Shown piece by piece: positions 11,583-21,600 of a stretch of DNA of 64,000 nucleotides (the first letter of the stretch is position 1; each line of letters opens with the position of its first letter). Source of the DNA: Turritopsis dohrnii (Eukaryota > Cnidaria > Hydrozoa > Anthoathecata > Oceaniidae); NCBI GenBank assembly GCA_027922465.2, contig BQMF02000142.1, positions 124,001 through 188,000 on the forward strand, read 5' to 3'. The notes under the pieces are model-generated. The model was not told where the DNA came from. It worked only from the letters and a program-made list of their open reading frames with translations, and ran no database searches. The translations under genes were made by a program, and so were the position numbers.

Positions 11583-11658
11583 CAACCTCGAACCCAGGGT
11601 CTCTTGCCTTTTCGATATCCGTATTTCGAAAAGGCAAGAGACCCTGGGTTCGAGGTTG
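11583..11658. mobile_element. 76-bp perfect hairpin MITE with 9-bp target duplication
   Basis: Two perfectly complementary 33-bp arms beginning CAACCTCGAACCCAGGGTCT flank a 10-base centre. The element is bracketed by the 9-bp direct repeat CTCGCAAAC (11574-11582 and 11659-11667). Its arms match the outer 33 bases of the TIRs of the RecQ-encoding transposon at 36492-42459 with one substitution, so it is a minimal derivative of that family. The 'ggttcga' word resembles a tRNA B box but belongs to the arm. Confidence 0.92.
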
Positions 11659-11667
11659 CTCGCAAAC

Positions 11668-13062
11668 CTAATTTATAACAAAGATTGGTTCTTTTTTTTT
11701 CTTGCCGGTTTGACCCTGATGACTTTTTTCGTATTATATGACAAAAATTCAACACGGGACAGTCCCGGGTCAACACCGGGTTGACAAAACGAAAGGGCGA
11801 AATTTTCAAAAACGGCGGATTCAAAGTGTAAACAAACCAGAAGAATGCTTTTGCAGTTGATATCTTCATCTGGACTATTATTTCAAATACATGGTATCCT
11901 GCTCTTGTATGTGTTCCATAGAAAGGAATTGATTCCCTGACTTTTAAAAACATTTCCCTGGCATTCGCTGGCTTTCACTGACTGTGCGAACCCTGAATAT
12001 ATATATATAGCTATCTCCATCATGTGTTGTTGTTGGTTGGCGGAAAAAAAATTAAAGATGATCAAAATGAAGTGGCAATGAATGCATTTGTGCTTGAAGG
12101 TTTTTTTTTTATTATGGAATTTTTATAAATGGAAAATAAATTCTTATGAATCATCTAAAGCTTTATATTTTATTCCCTGCAGCCTGTCCTTAGCTAGGAG
12201 AGCATTATTGGCTAATTAACGCTTTCCTGTGCTATAAACATTAGTAGCCTCCACCAGAATTAAGAAATCTGTCAACAAACAAATTCCATAGAGGCATCTA
12301 TAAATTATTAACTTCCAATAATAAATATCTACTTATCTCCCAAAACAGCCACTTCAGACTGCCGTCCACCGTAAAATTGGTCAATTTTGCCTCAAAGCTA
12401 TGCGGTGAACACTTAAAGCCTTAATCAATCATACAAATATCTAAGTCAAAACATTTGTGAAAATCAAAGGTACGTGAGCCAATTAAAATTTTCGGTATGT
12501 CCTGTAAGAATTTCAGCGATTGACGGCAGCCAAACGTATCTATTCGTTAGTATTTTAATGGCAATATTTGATCTTGCTAAAATAGCTCTGTTCCACTTCG
12601 CTCGCTACAGTCCTCACTGTAAAAAGAACCAAATCCGATTGTATTGTATTTATTGCTTTCGCAGAAATCCAAATATGCATTAAACACATGCTCTTGTGAT
12701 GTACATTCACTTCACCCAGGGATGATACAGTTTTGTTTCTCCCCAAAGCAAAACGCCAATGCAAGCCAATAATATTTCAACAGGGTGAATTTTCAAACCA
12801 CCTTCATGTACAGTTAGTCTTGGGACTCCCCTTTCTTCTATTTTCTTCTCACTTGATAACAAACTTAACAAAACTGAATTCACTTCTTCTGACTCAGTGT
12901 TTAATCAGTGTAAAATCAGATACATAGAGTTATATTGAATGGATTAAACTAAACTATCAAAGCATCTTAGATGTGAAAGATCTTAGACCATGGATATCAT
13001 GACGTCATTACAATGATAAGCATTGCATATGCGTTGCATAACAACGCACGCTGAACAGTAAC
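11668..13062. other. Intergenic DNA without a recognised gene
   Basis: Open frames here (for example 12474-12683 and 12733-12927) are short, overlapping and not coding-like. A TATATATATA run lies at about 11998. No exon, RNA gene or transposon end could be supported. Confidence 0.4.
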
Positions 13063-13063
13063 G

Positions 13064-13266
13064 TAAGAAGTTTTTCTTTTTGGTAAAAACATTGTGAATG
13101 TTCAGATAATTCATTAAATATTTGATCAACAATGTGTTAGTTTATTAACGATATATTTCGATGTCTTAGCATCATCCTCAGGTCTAAAAATAAAATCATA
13201 ACATATAAAAAAAACAAAACAGTTTTACGGTTTTACATTGTTGATCAAATATTTAAGAAGTTTTTG
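13064..13266. repeat. Small inverted-repeat element with flanking direct repeat
   Basis: 'aaatatttgatcaacaatgt' at about 13117 is the reverse complement of 'acattgttgatcaaatattt' at about 13236. The direct repeat 'aagaagttttt' flanks the unit at about 13067 and 13256. On the minus strand the interior contains CTGAGGA, a GATG/CATC pair and GAAA in the spacing of a hammerhead ribozyme core (see findings). It looks like a short MITE or a retrozyme-like remnant. Confidence 0.5.
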
Positions 13267-14999
13267 TCACTTATTAAACGTTAAATGAGTCTCTCATATA
13301 AATCACATGCAGTTGTTCCTATATGACTTGTGATCACTCGTACATGACTCGTCTGACAAAAAAAACCCTCTGTACTTTATCTTGATAGTAAATCGTTATC
13401 TAGAGCCCCCTCTATTTTGCTCTTTTGATGTGACACAAACAAAAGTGTGACTTTTGAAACTCCAACCTTAAATCTCAAAGAGCTTTTTAACTTGATCAAT
13501 AAGTTGTCACATCTTACGTGTTCATGCGCCTCTTCCAACACGTGTTCATGTATATGCAACGCCTCTTCGAACGCCTTCTTTTGTCTGTTCTCACATTTTT
13601 AGGCAGTTTCCATGGAAACTTAAGGTCAGGCATAACGTAACTTACTTGACCAGAACAAAACTAAAATAAGGTTGACACCATTTTGTTTCCTGTTTGCAAA
13701 AGAATGTTATTTGTTTAAGGAGGTCTGCTTCAGCATTCACAATTTTGTGTTGTTTTTGGGATCTTATGACACTTTCTTGAGTTCTACGCAGCGAATCAAA
13801 TGTGTTTCAGAGTCACTTGTCTTTTCATTATTTTTTTTGCGATGACCCTGTCTGCATCAAAACGAGGTTTTTATGTACGACTGAAAGTCCGAATGCAAAA
13901 TATAAACATGAATATTTTTACCAAAAGAATTTATAAAGTTTTTCTATATAATTTCGAATGGCTATATAATATATACACTCTATTTTATAAATACCAATAT
14001 GAATTTTCTCTGACACGTTTTTTTTTCACTTATACTTCCACACTTATGTACCCTATGGTCAAAACTAAGAGAATATTATGTTGTATACAAGCTTCTGTTT
14101 CTTTCCATCTTCCATCAATTTTCTTCTCTATATCTTTGTACAGATAGAACCAGTGTGACGTATCTAATGACGTAATGATTACGTAACATACCGATGTATA
14201 AATGACAACACAGCAGTAGCTTCTCACGACTTTTCGAATCAATAAAATAAAGTGCGCGGTGAAAACTTTGAACTGCAGTTAAACTTTTTTCTATATCCAC
14301 TCCACCGTTTAATAGCATATTGAGTGGTCCGACCGTAATCGAGTTATTGATAGCAGGTACTCTCAACCCACAAGTAGTTCATAGTTAACTTTGTCTTAAG
14401 CCTTCGCCTAACATGGTAGCCTAGGCAGTTTCTCTGTATGAGTGTATTCATCTTACAAACTTCTCGGTTAAGGCTTCTTAAAATAGTCTGAAAGAACGAG
14501 GCATAGCCTCAACATAACACTCACTAACCCAAACAAATTTTACAAGGTTTACACCATGAAGTTTTGATGCTTTCAAATTGTTAGATAAACTATATGTATT
14601 GACAAAGCGGCAATAGGTACCATAGCAACAATAACAAAACAGATTTCTGAGGTTAAAACTTATTACGTCAGGGGACTGGAAATGTGTGTTTGTTCAAAGA
14701 CATGTAAAGAACAAAAACAAACAAATAAACAACTCATACCTTTAGATAAATAATAATCTGTAACTACAATTTTATGTTCTTGTTGCTGAGCAACAAAATA
14801 GGTTACCAAGGCAATAGTGGGAAAACACGTTAAGTAGAATGTTTGATAATTTGCTGAACAAAAGGCTGACTAACCGTTGACGTCATACCTTACTCAGAAC
14901 GTTTGCAAAAAATCGTAAAGTTTATTTATTTATTTATTGTGTTCGCTCAAAACAAACACTAGCTGGCGTTTGCTTCACTGTATGCATGCGGGCTAGTGT
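13267..14999. other. Intergenic DNA; weak signal-peptide-like frame only
   Basis: A plus frame at 13800 starts MCFRVTCLFIIFFAMTLSAS, which looks like a signal peptide, but the rest (to 14147) is low-quality and no good splice donor follows it. It may be a first exon or chance. TTTATT words at 14921-14940 supply minus-strand AATAAA signals for the gene ending at 15000. Confidence 0.3.
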
Positions 15000-15626
15000 T
15001 TATTTGTTTGCGTTGGCTTCTTTCGCAGCTATGCACTGGTGAACGACGCAATTAAACACGCTTTGGATGCCCTCATTTTGAGAGATATCCACGCGATGAT
15101 GCTTGTGTCCTAATGCCATTATTTCGTCTTCCGTAACTTCGGGTTTTCCACTAGCGTTGTTCGATTTATCTCCCACTAAGACAATAGGTGCTCTTCCATG
15201 TGAGAAATGGTCAATGTCAGATATAACATCAATAAGTCGAATAAAACTATTTTTCTCCGACTCTGAATACGTCAACACAAAAGCGTCCACCGTCGTCAGT
15301 CGGGATTTATATTCGGACAAATTTTTTTTCAAAAGTTCAATATTTTCCGCGTACAGTTCCAAATCATACTGACGTGTCTCCTCATTGTGTGTAATAAATA
15401 TACCAGTGTCGTAAATCCCGCTTTCCTTCTGTTGTTCATCTACTTCCTTGCCGATATACGCCCGACACATTGATACTCCTTCACTGCCCACCACAAGCAC
15501 TTTTAATTCACCGTGATTACAAACTCCAAGGCTCGACCGGCTACTGCGACTGCCTCTGCTGCTTCCCGAGTCTGTTTTTCCTCGAAAACTTCGTTTTATC
15601 ATCGGTGAAAGGTAATCAAACTTCAT
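15000..15626 (-). CDS. Ras-like pseudo-GTPase, paralogue 1 (208 aa)
   Basis: The start is the ATG at 15626 (MKFDYLSPMIKRSF); the open frame extends upstream only through a non-ATG codon. After a Ser/Arg-rich tail (residues 17-35), the strand 'ELKVLVVGSEGVSMC' (about 40-54) sits where a Ras P-loop should be, but lacks the GKS/T lysine. Later elements follow the Ras fold: 'VDAFVLTYSESEKNSFIRL', 'PIVLVGDKSNN' in place of NKxD, and 'VDISQNEGI' in place of the SAK region. No DTAG motif is seen. Nucleotide binding is probably lost or altered. It is intronless, with AATAAA runs just downstream, and has a tandem relative about 1 kb away. Confidence 0.7.
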   Translation of the reverse strand: MKFDYLSPMIKRSFRGKTDSGSSRGSRSSRSSLGVCNHGELKVLVVGSEGVSMCRAYIGKEVDEQQKESGIYDTGIFITHNEETRQYDLELYAENIELLKKNLSEYKSRLTTVDAFVLTYSESEKNSFIRLIDVISDIDHFSHGRAPIVLVGDKSNNASGKPEVTEDEIMALGHKHHRVDISQNEGIQSVFNCVVHQCIAAKEANANK

Positions 15627-16618
15627 GGTGCTTCTCTGCTCTTCTAGTTTCTCTTTCTTGTAAACCAAATGCTTCCTGTATAAAGACTAGTTTCGTGTTC
15701 GTGATCAATCTATTCAAAGCTCTATCATATACAATGCGCTATTCTCGCACGATTAAATTTTCTCGACGTGTTTTTTTTTTCGATTAACAAAATAAGATTA
15801 AAGGCGCTTTTGTCGAAGAAAGATTCTCCATTTTTGATGATGTTTACAAACCTGTTTTCCTTTCCTACCTTCAACGATGGTGTGTTTGCAATAGCTCCAT
15901 GCTAATTCGGATTTATTGATTATAATCCGGTGTATTTATTTATTTAAACGAACTTTATAAAATAATCTTCGATTGATGCATGGACGTAAAATGCATTGTG
16001 CCTTGTGCGTTCACGATTGATGTCACTATAACCCTTTTAAGCGTGAATATGTAGTATTATATGACGTACGGACTAATAACATATTACGGATCTCTTAAAT
16101 TAATATTTTTTTGTTATTGTAAAAAGCTTAACTTTTTTGGTAAATTGAAATATAAATTCAAAAAACTGGTGTTGCCAATGTATTTGGCTGAAATTCCATC
16201 AAAAGAAACGCCGCCTTTCTTCCATGGGCGATTACACTCGCCCCTAGGTTAAGTAATGACCTTATAAATTTGATCTTGACAAATGAGCCAAGGAGCTTAA
16301 AAGAGACACAACTGATATTTTTAGTTTCTCCAGATGCTTTTTAATGTTTTTTTTATGTTATCCTGCCAACATGAACTTCGTCCTGTGTCCTGCATGAAAA
16401 GCTAGAAAAAGCAAGAATTTTCGCAGTTGTTTCTATTCTAAATTTTACACATTTTCACATTACAAGTTGGTTAGAAAATGAAAAATCAAAAGAAGTTGTA
16501 AATAGGAACCTGGGACTCAGGAAGCCAGAAATCTGGACTCGAAGGCGAAGTTTGAATAATAGGCCTTGTATTTTAGAAAAGAAATCATTCTTCTTCACAG
16601 GGAATTTGTCCGATGTTC
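15627..16618. other. Spacer between the two pseudo-GTPase genes
   Basis: No gene is supported. The promoter of the minus-strand gene at 15626 should be in its first few hundred bases. A plus-strand frame at 16061-16252 is not coding-like. Confidence 0.35.
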
Positions 16619-17275
16619 TTATGTTAATCGCGTCACACCGATTTTCCGATCCTGTTTTTTCTCTATTGGAGAATGGTCCTTCCCTTCATCTCTTACTGCA
16701 ATGCACTTCAACATAAGACTGTTAAATGCTTCAGTTATGCCGTCATTTTGACTTGCCACTACGTCAAAGTGATCGTAACCTAAACTCATTGCATTGTCGA
16801 TGTCGGTTTCTCCCATTCCGTCAGCCATCTTGTTTCCCATGACAACAACCGGCACTTTCCCATGAGTAAAATGTTGAATGTCGGAACTGGCGTCGAAAAG
16901 TCGGACAAACGAGCTTTTGGAATGCTTGGAATACACCAACACAAAGCCGTCGACGCTCAACAATCTCGTTTTATAATCCGACAAGTTATTTTTCATTGTG
17001 TCTACGTTGAAGATGTAAAGCTCGACATCGTATTGATGCTGTTCTTTGTCGACGGCAATAAAAATGCCGGTCTCATAAACCAAGTCCTCCTTTTCTATTT
17101 CGTCCGAATCGTGACCGACATATGTCCGACATATAGCCGTCATTCCGACATCCGACGTTCCAAGTACAAGAAACTTGAACTCCCCATGGTTGGTCGGCGC
17201 TGTGTTTGCTTTTTGTTTAGACTTTTTACGAAGGCTCCGACGTAAGACTGGTATGATTTCGTCAATTCCCAACAT
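16619..17275 (-). CDS. Ras-like pseudo-GTPase, paralogue 2 (218 aa)
   Basis: The start is ATG at 17275 (MLGIDEIIPVLRRSLRKK). The Ras-like order is 'EFKFLVLGTSDVGMTAICR' (degenerate P-loop without lysine), 'VYETGIFIAVDKE', 'VDGFVLVYSKHSKSSFVRLF', 'VPVVVMGNKMAD' (an NKxxD G4-like motif, better kept than in paralogue 1) and 'DVVASQNDGI'. The C-terminus is basic, without a CaaX box, so membrane attachment by prenylation is not expected. Collinear similarity with the gene at 15000 shows a tandem duplication, both copies intronless. Family membership is inferred from fold order; the exact Ras subfamily is not recognised. Confidence 0.7.
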   Translation of the reverse strand: MLGIDEIIPVLRRSLRKKSKQKANTAPTNHGEFKFLVLGTSDVGMTAICRTYVGHDSDEIEKEDLVYETGIFIAVDKEQHQYDVELYIFNVDTMKNNLSDYKTRLLSVDGFVLVYSKHSKSSFVRLFDASSDIQHFTHGKVPVVVMGNKMADGMGETDIDNAMSLGYDHFDVVASQNDGITEAFNSLMLKCIAVRDEGKDHSPIEKKQDRKIGVTRLT

Positions 17276-18196
17276 TTCGTTTGTCTTCTTACAATTTCTC
17301 TTACTAGTTCTGTTAACAGGTTTCTTTACTTGTTAAAAAGGCAACACACACATATGTTATGCTTGCAATTTGTAACAGTTGAATTGATTGCTATTCAAGA
17401 TTTTGACGCAATCAGTTCACAAAATCAATTGTTATCTTTTCTCACATTGCGGGTGCAACTTTATTGTTAGATGAGAAATTTATTGCGTCCTTGTTTTTTT
17501 CAAGCGCTATTAAGAGAATTCGATCATAACGATAGCGAGACCGTATCTTGCTAGGCAAATTTACTCACGGAAAAATTATGTTTCACTCAGAGTTATCCAA
17601 CAATTGTTAAAAATGCAAATATTGTAATAACTGAGACTGATCAGTTCCATATAACTTTTTTATTGGTTTTTTAGTTGGAAGACATGGATTTAATTCAATA
17701 CACCGATTTCTTCAAAAGATCACGTTTGGGTTTAATGTGTTCATCTTTTACCACGGAGATGTTGGACTCAAGCATTTTTGACTTGAACTTAGATGTGCTG
17801 GTCCAAACTAAAATATGATGTTGCAAATTCGTATCTTCAACGGTTATTTTATTGTTATGAACTGATAACATTTTGAATCTGCATGGTGATGAATCTTATC
17901 AACGACTTTACGTCAAATCTCTATTAAATAGATCTATATGATAAAATGAATATGTCACGAAATGGTTTCGAAATACTGCCAATGATACAATGCAAAATCA
18001 CGCTCAACCAGCCTAAAGGAATTATTATATTTGTACATTATAGCCATGTACCTGTTCTTGAGCTTAAGTAGGTTGTCTGGACTGTTAAGAATTATACCAA
18101 ATCAGATAAAAACTGCCAAAAATTAATTGATAAAATAATAATGATACTAATAAAAAATGAAAACAAATAATCTCTGACGTCAATCCCGGTGCTAGG
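17276..18196. other. Intergenic DNA upstream of retroelement A
   Basis: No reading frame, repeat pair or RNA gene is supported. The sequence is AT-rich. It includes the promoter side of the minus-strand gene at 17275. Confidence 0.35.
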
Positions 18197-18293
18197 ATTT
18201 CATCACATGAAATTTCCGCCCTCCACGTTCTAATACTGGATATGTTTACGCCCTTCGCTATGTAAGCCGAAGGTCATACTTTCAACGACCTCT
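18197..18293 (+). repeat. Left inverted terminal repeat of retroelement A
   Basis: It matches the reverse complement of 22444-22540 almost exactly, starting 'atttcatcacatgaaatttc' and ending at 'gacctct'. The first ATG exon of gag begins 26 bases downstream, so the promoter is probably inside this repeat. Confidence 0.88.
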
Positions 18294-18319
18294 TTAAAAT
18301 TCCTTCGCGAAAAAACAAG

Positions 18320-18345
18320 ATGTCTGAATCTGAGCAAGTGTTATT
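18320..18345 (+). CDS. First gag exon of retroelement A (9 residues)
   Basis: ATG at 18320 encodes MSESEQVL plus two bases of the next codon, followed by GTAAGT. The intron 18346-18603 ends in a pyrimidine-rich 'ttctttctcacag'. Splicing to 18604 keeps the frame into PINDTVEGDKTT. Copy B has the same design (exon 34298-34308, MDA plus two bases, GTAAGT), which supports it strongly. An intron in the leader of a YR retroelement is uncommon. Confidence 0.75.
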
Positions 18346-18603
18346 GTAAGTTTAGTTTTTTCTTTAATCTTGATTAATCACGGTAATCCTCAGATATTGT
18401 GGTCAAATAAGGGATTTACAATCGATTTGAGGTTGTGAAGTTTCCTGGTTGCCGTCGCATTGTGGTCAGAATTACTTTGCAAATAATTAGATGTTGTAAA
18501 GTTTTCTGTTAAGAATTGATAAGGAATTTCTTTGCAAACAATTAGATGTTGTGAAGTTTATTCCTTGGCATATTAATATGCTTCGTTTAATTCTTTCTCA
18601 CAG

Positions 18604-21600
18604 GCCAATAAATGATACTGTCGAGGGAGATAAAACCACAAATGACCAAAGTCATGACCACCCAAATAATGGTGAATTACATCAGTCTGTTGGAGAAAAA
18701 CGTCCAGCACCAAATGAGAATGAGGATTGCCTTGTACCTCCAGAAAAAATAGCCAGATTTGAGCTAGATGAAGATTCTGATGAAACATGCTGGAATTTAC
18801 CAACTAGCATGGCAGAATACTTTGACAAATATGTCAAGGTAAAGGTGTCAGAAAAAAACCTCAAAGACAAGATTTTAAATGTTAATCCTGTGCCATGCAA
18901 CATCCGGCAAGTTCCTGAGCTAGATGGGTATATCAAAAGTTTGTTATCAGAAAATAACAAGACTTCTACCCTGCACACCGAAAAAATACTTAAAGGTATA
19001 CAAGAGAGAGAGAGGAATACAATGGGACCGCTTTCTCGTTTATGGTTTATCATTGAAGGGGAAAGAGAAGACTTACAACCAGAAGATGTTTCAGCTGTGA
19101 ACACCTTCCAAAATATATCGAGTTTGTTTGAACAAACTGTTCTGCTTCAGGCCCAGGCCTTTCATCGAATAACCTATCAAAGGCGATATAATGTGCTATC
19201 CACACTGATAGAAAACTCTAATAAAGTGACTGAACTATTAAAAGATCATTCAGAATTATTGAATGATTCAGCAAACAAATTTCTCTTCGGGGATAAATTT
19301 GAAGAAGTATTGACAAAGTCATCAATAACTGAGAAGAAGCTTAATGGTGTCTTCACTGGTTTGAAGAATCCAGGCAACAATCAAACATCAACATCAAAAA
19401 GGCAGAAGCAGCCCTTTCGGAAAGGCCCCCTACATTCAGAAGGCACACGAGGTAGGGGGAAGTTCTTCGGTCAAATTGCCAGAAGAGGTATGTCTCTTTC
19501 CTTTGTTTCCAATTTCAAAAGTAGAACTGTTAGCATCTCATCAATTTCCCAGGGTTCATCCCAATGTAAGGTCTCTGTTTTTAACTCCAATACCTCAAGA
19601 CCTTCCAGCTGCAGGAAGACTGAAACACTTTGTTTCCAATTGGGGAAAACTGACTCAAGACCCAACAATATTAGACATAGTTCAGGGCTACAAGATACCC
19701 TTTGTTTGTCAGCCACAACAACATTTTCTTCCTCCAATGCAATTGAACAAGGAGGAGGAAGACCTGATAGGTACAGAAGTTTTGGAGATGCTCCGAAAAA
19801 GGGCAATTCAAAAAGTACAAGGTTCCAAAAGACAGATTCTAAGTTCAATTTTCATAGTTCCCAAGAAGGTTGGGGGATCCCGACCTGTAATCAATCTAAA
19901 CAACTTGAATATGTACATACCATATGCCCACTTCAAGATGGAAAGTCTCTCTCTCTTGAAAGAACTTCTTCAAAAGGGGGATCATATGTGCAAGCTGGAC
20001 CTGAAAGATGCCTATTTTTCAGTTCCACTTCACACTTTGTCTCAAGACAAAATCAGGTTCATATGGGAGGGCAATATTTACCAGTTTCTATGCCTATGTT
20101 TCGGTCTCGGACCAGCACCAAGAATTTTCACAAAGTTAATGAAAATTCCAATCTCAGTAATGAGAAAGTTGAATGTACGTCTTATAATTTACTTGGACGA
20201 CATTCTTGTACTAGCACAGTCTATACCAGACCTTTATCTAGCCCGGGATACTTTGATTTTTCTATTACAAAACTTGGGCTTCCTGATAAACATAAAAAAG
20301 TCACAGTTACAAGCGGTACAAAAGATTCAATTTTTAGGGGTAGAGATCGATTCTGTACAAATGTCTCTAAGTCTCCCTCAGGACAAGGTCTCCAAAATTG
20401 TGACTCAATGTCAAAAGCTTTTGTCGGTGGAATCAATCTCCTTAAGGGAACTAACTTCTTTGATAGGCAGGCTAACATCATCAGCAATTGCGGTCTTACC
20501 AGCTCCCCTACAGTATCGAGCACTGCAACGCCAACAAATCTGGGAACTAAGCTCTGGGAAAAATTTCGAATCTCAGATTTCCCTAAGCAGGGAGGTAAAA
20601 ATGGAATTGAATTGGTGGGTTCACAATCTGGAACTCAGCAATGGGAAAGCATTAATCCAGAACAGTCATCAGTTAGTAATCTCGTCAGATGCATCAACCC
20701 AAGGGTGGGGTGCATTCTGTCAGGGCCAGAGGACAGGAGGTCCATGGAGTGCACTAGAAAGACAGAATCACATAAACTTTTTGGAACTAAAAGCAGCAAA
20801 ACTAGCAATCTTGACCTTTATAAAAATGTTTCCTACATCCAAAGCCATCCACCTGAAGATGGACAACATGACTGCTCTGGTGTACTTGAAGAAAATGGGG
20901 GGTACCAAAAATCAAAAGTTGTCTTTACTAAGCAAAGAGATATGGGAACTTCTGATTGTCAAAGGAATTACTCTGACAGTGGAGCATCTCCCAGGAGAAA
21001 TGAATATAGAAGCAGACCAACAATCTCGATCTGTAAGGGACTCCAGCGAGTGGAAACTATGTCCCAAAGTTTTTCGCAGAATTTGCAATGTTCGGGGAAC
21101 TCCAGAAATAGATCTCTTTGCTTCCCGCCATTCCCATCAGGTTCCCAGATACATGTCCTGGAAACACGATCCCTTCAGTCTAGGAAGGGATGCATTCCAA
21201 ACAAACTGGAGACATCTACAAGCTTATGCATTTCCTCCTTTTTCACTGATTCCAAGGGTGTTAAAGAAAATCAGAGAGGAAAAGGCATCACTTATTCTAG
21301 TAGCACCAGCTTGGCAAACCCAGGCCTGGTATCCACAAGTTCTTCAACTTTCAGTAAAAAATCCTCTGTTGATTCCGAAAACAAGGGATTTATTAGTCAA
21401 CCCAATGAAAGAAGTCCATCCACTAGTGCAATGTCAAAATCTTCAATTGGTGGCATGGACTCTTTCAGGGAACAGCTTTCTACAGAAGGAATATCAGAGA
21501 AAGCTGTCAGACTTATCACTGCTTCCCGTAGAGACGGCACACTTTCTCATTACGAATCGTCCTGGAGAAAGTGGGGCAGCTGGTGTGATAAACGGAAAGT

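Noticed and set aside
11583..11658. tRNA-derived SINE, because of the 'gggttcgagg' B-box-like word
   Set aside because: The word is part of the perfect 33-bp hairpin arm and of the RecQ transposon TIR. There is no A box or tRNA fold.
13800..14147. Secreted protein starting MCFRVTCLFIIFFAMTLSAS
   Set aside because: Only the first 20 residues look like a leader. The rest is aromatic, AT-derived sequence and no good splice donor follows.
16061..16252. Open frame between the pseudo-GTPase genes
   Set aside because: Low-complexity residue content, no homology recognised, no supporting signals.
19490..21380. Ser-rich protein encoded between gag and recombinase in copy A
   Set aside because: It is the shifted reading of conserved RT/RNase H codons. 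The openness and Ser richness follow from the RT frame, and copy B shows the same property in its recombinase frame.
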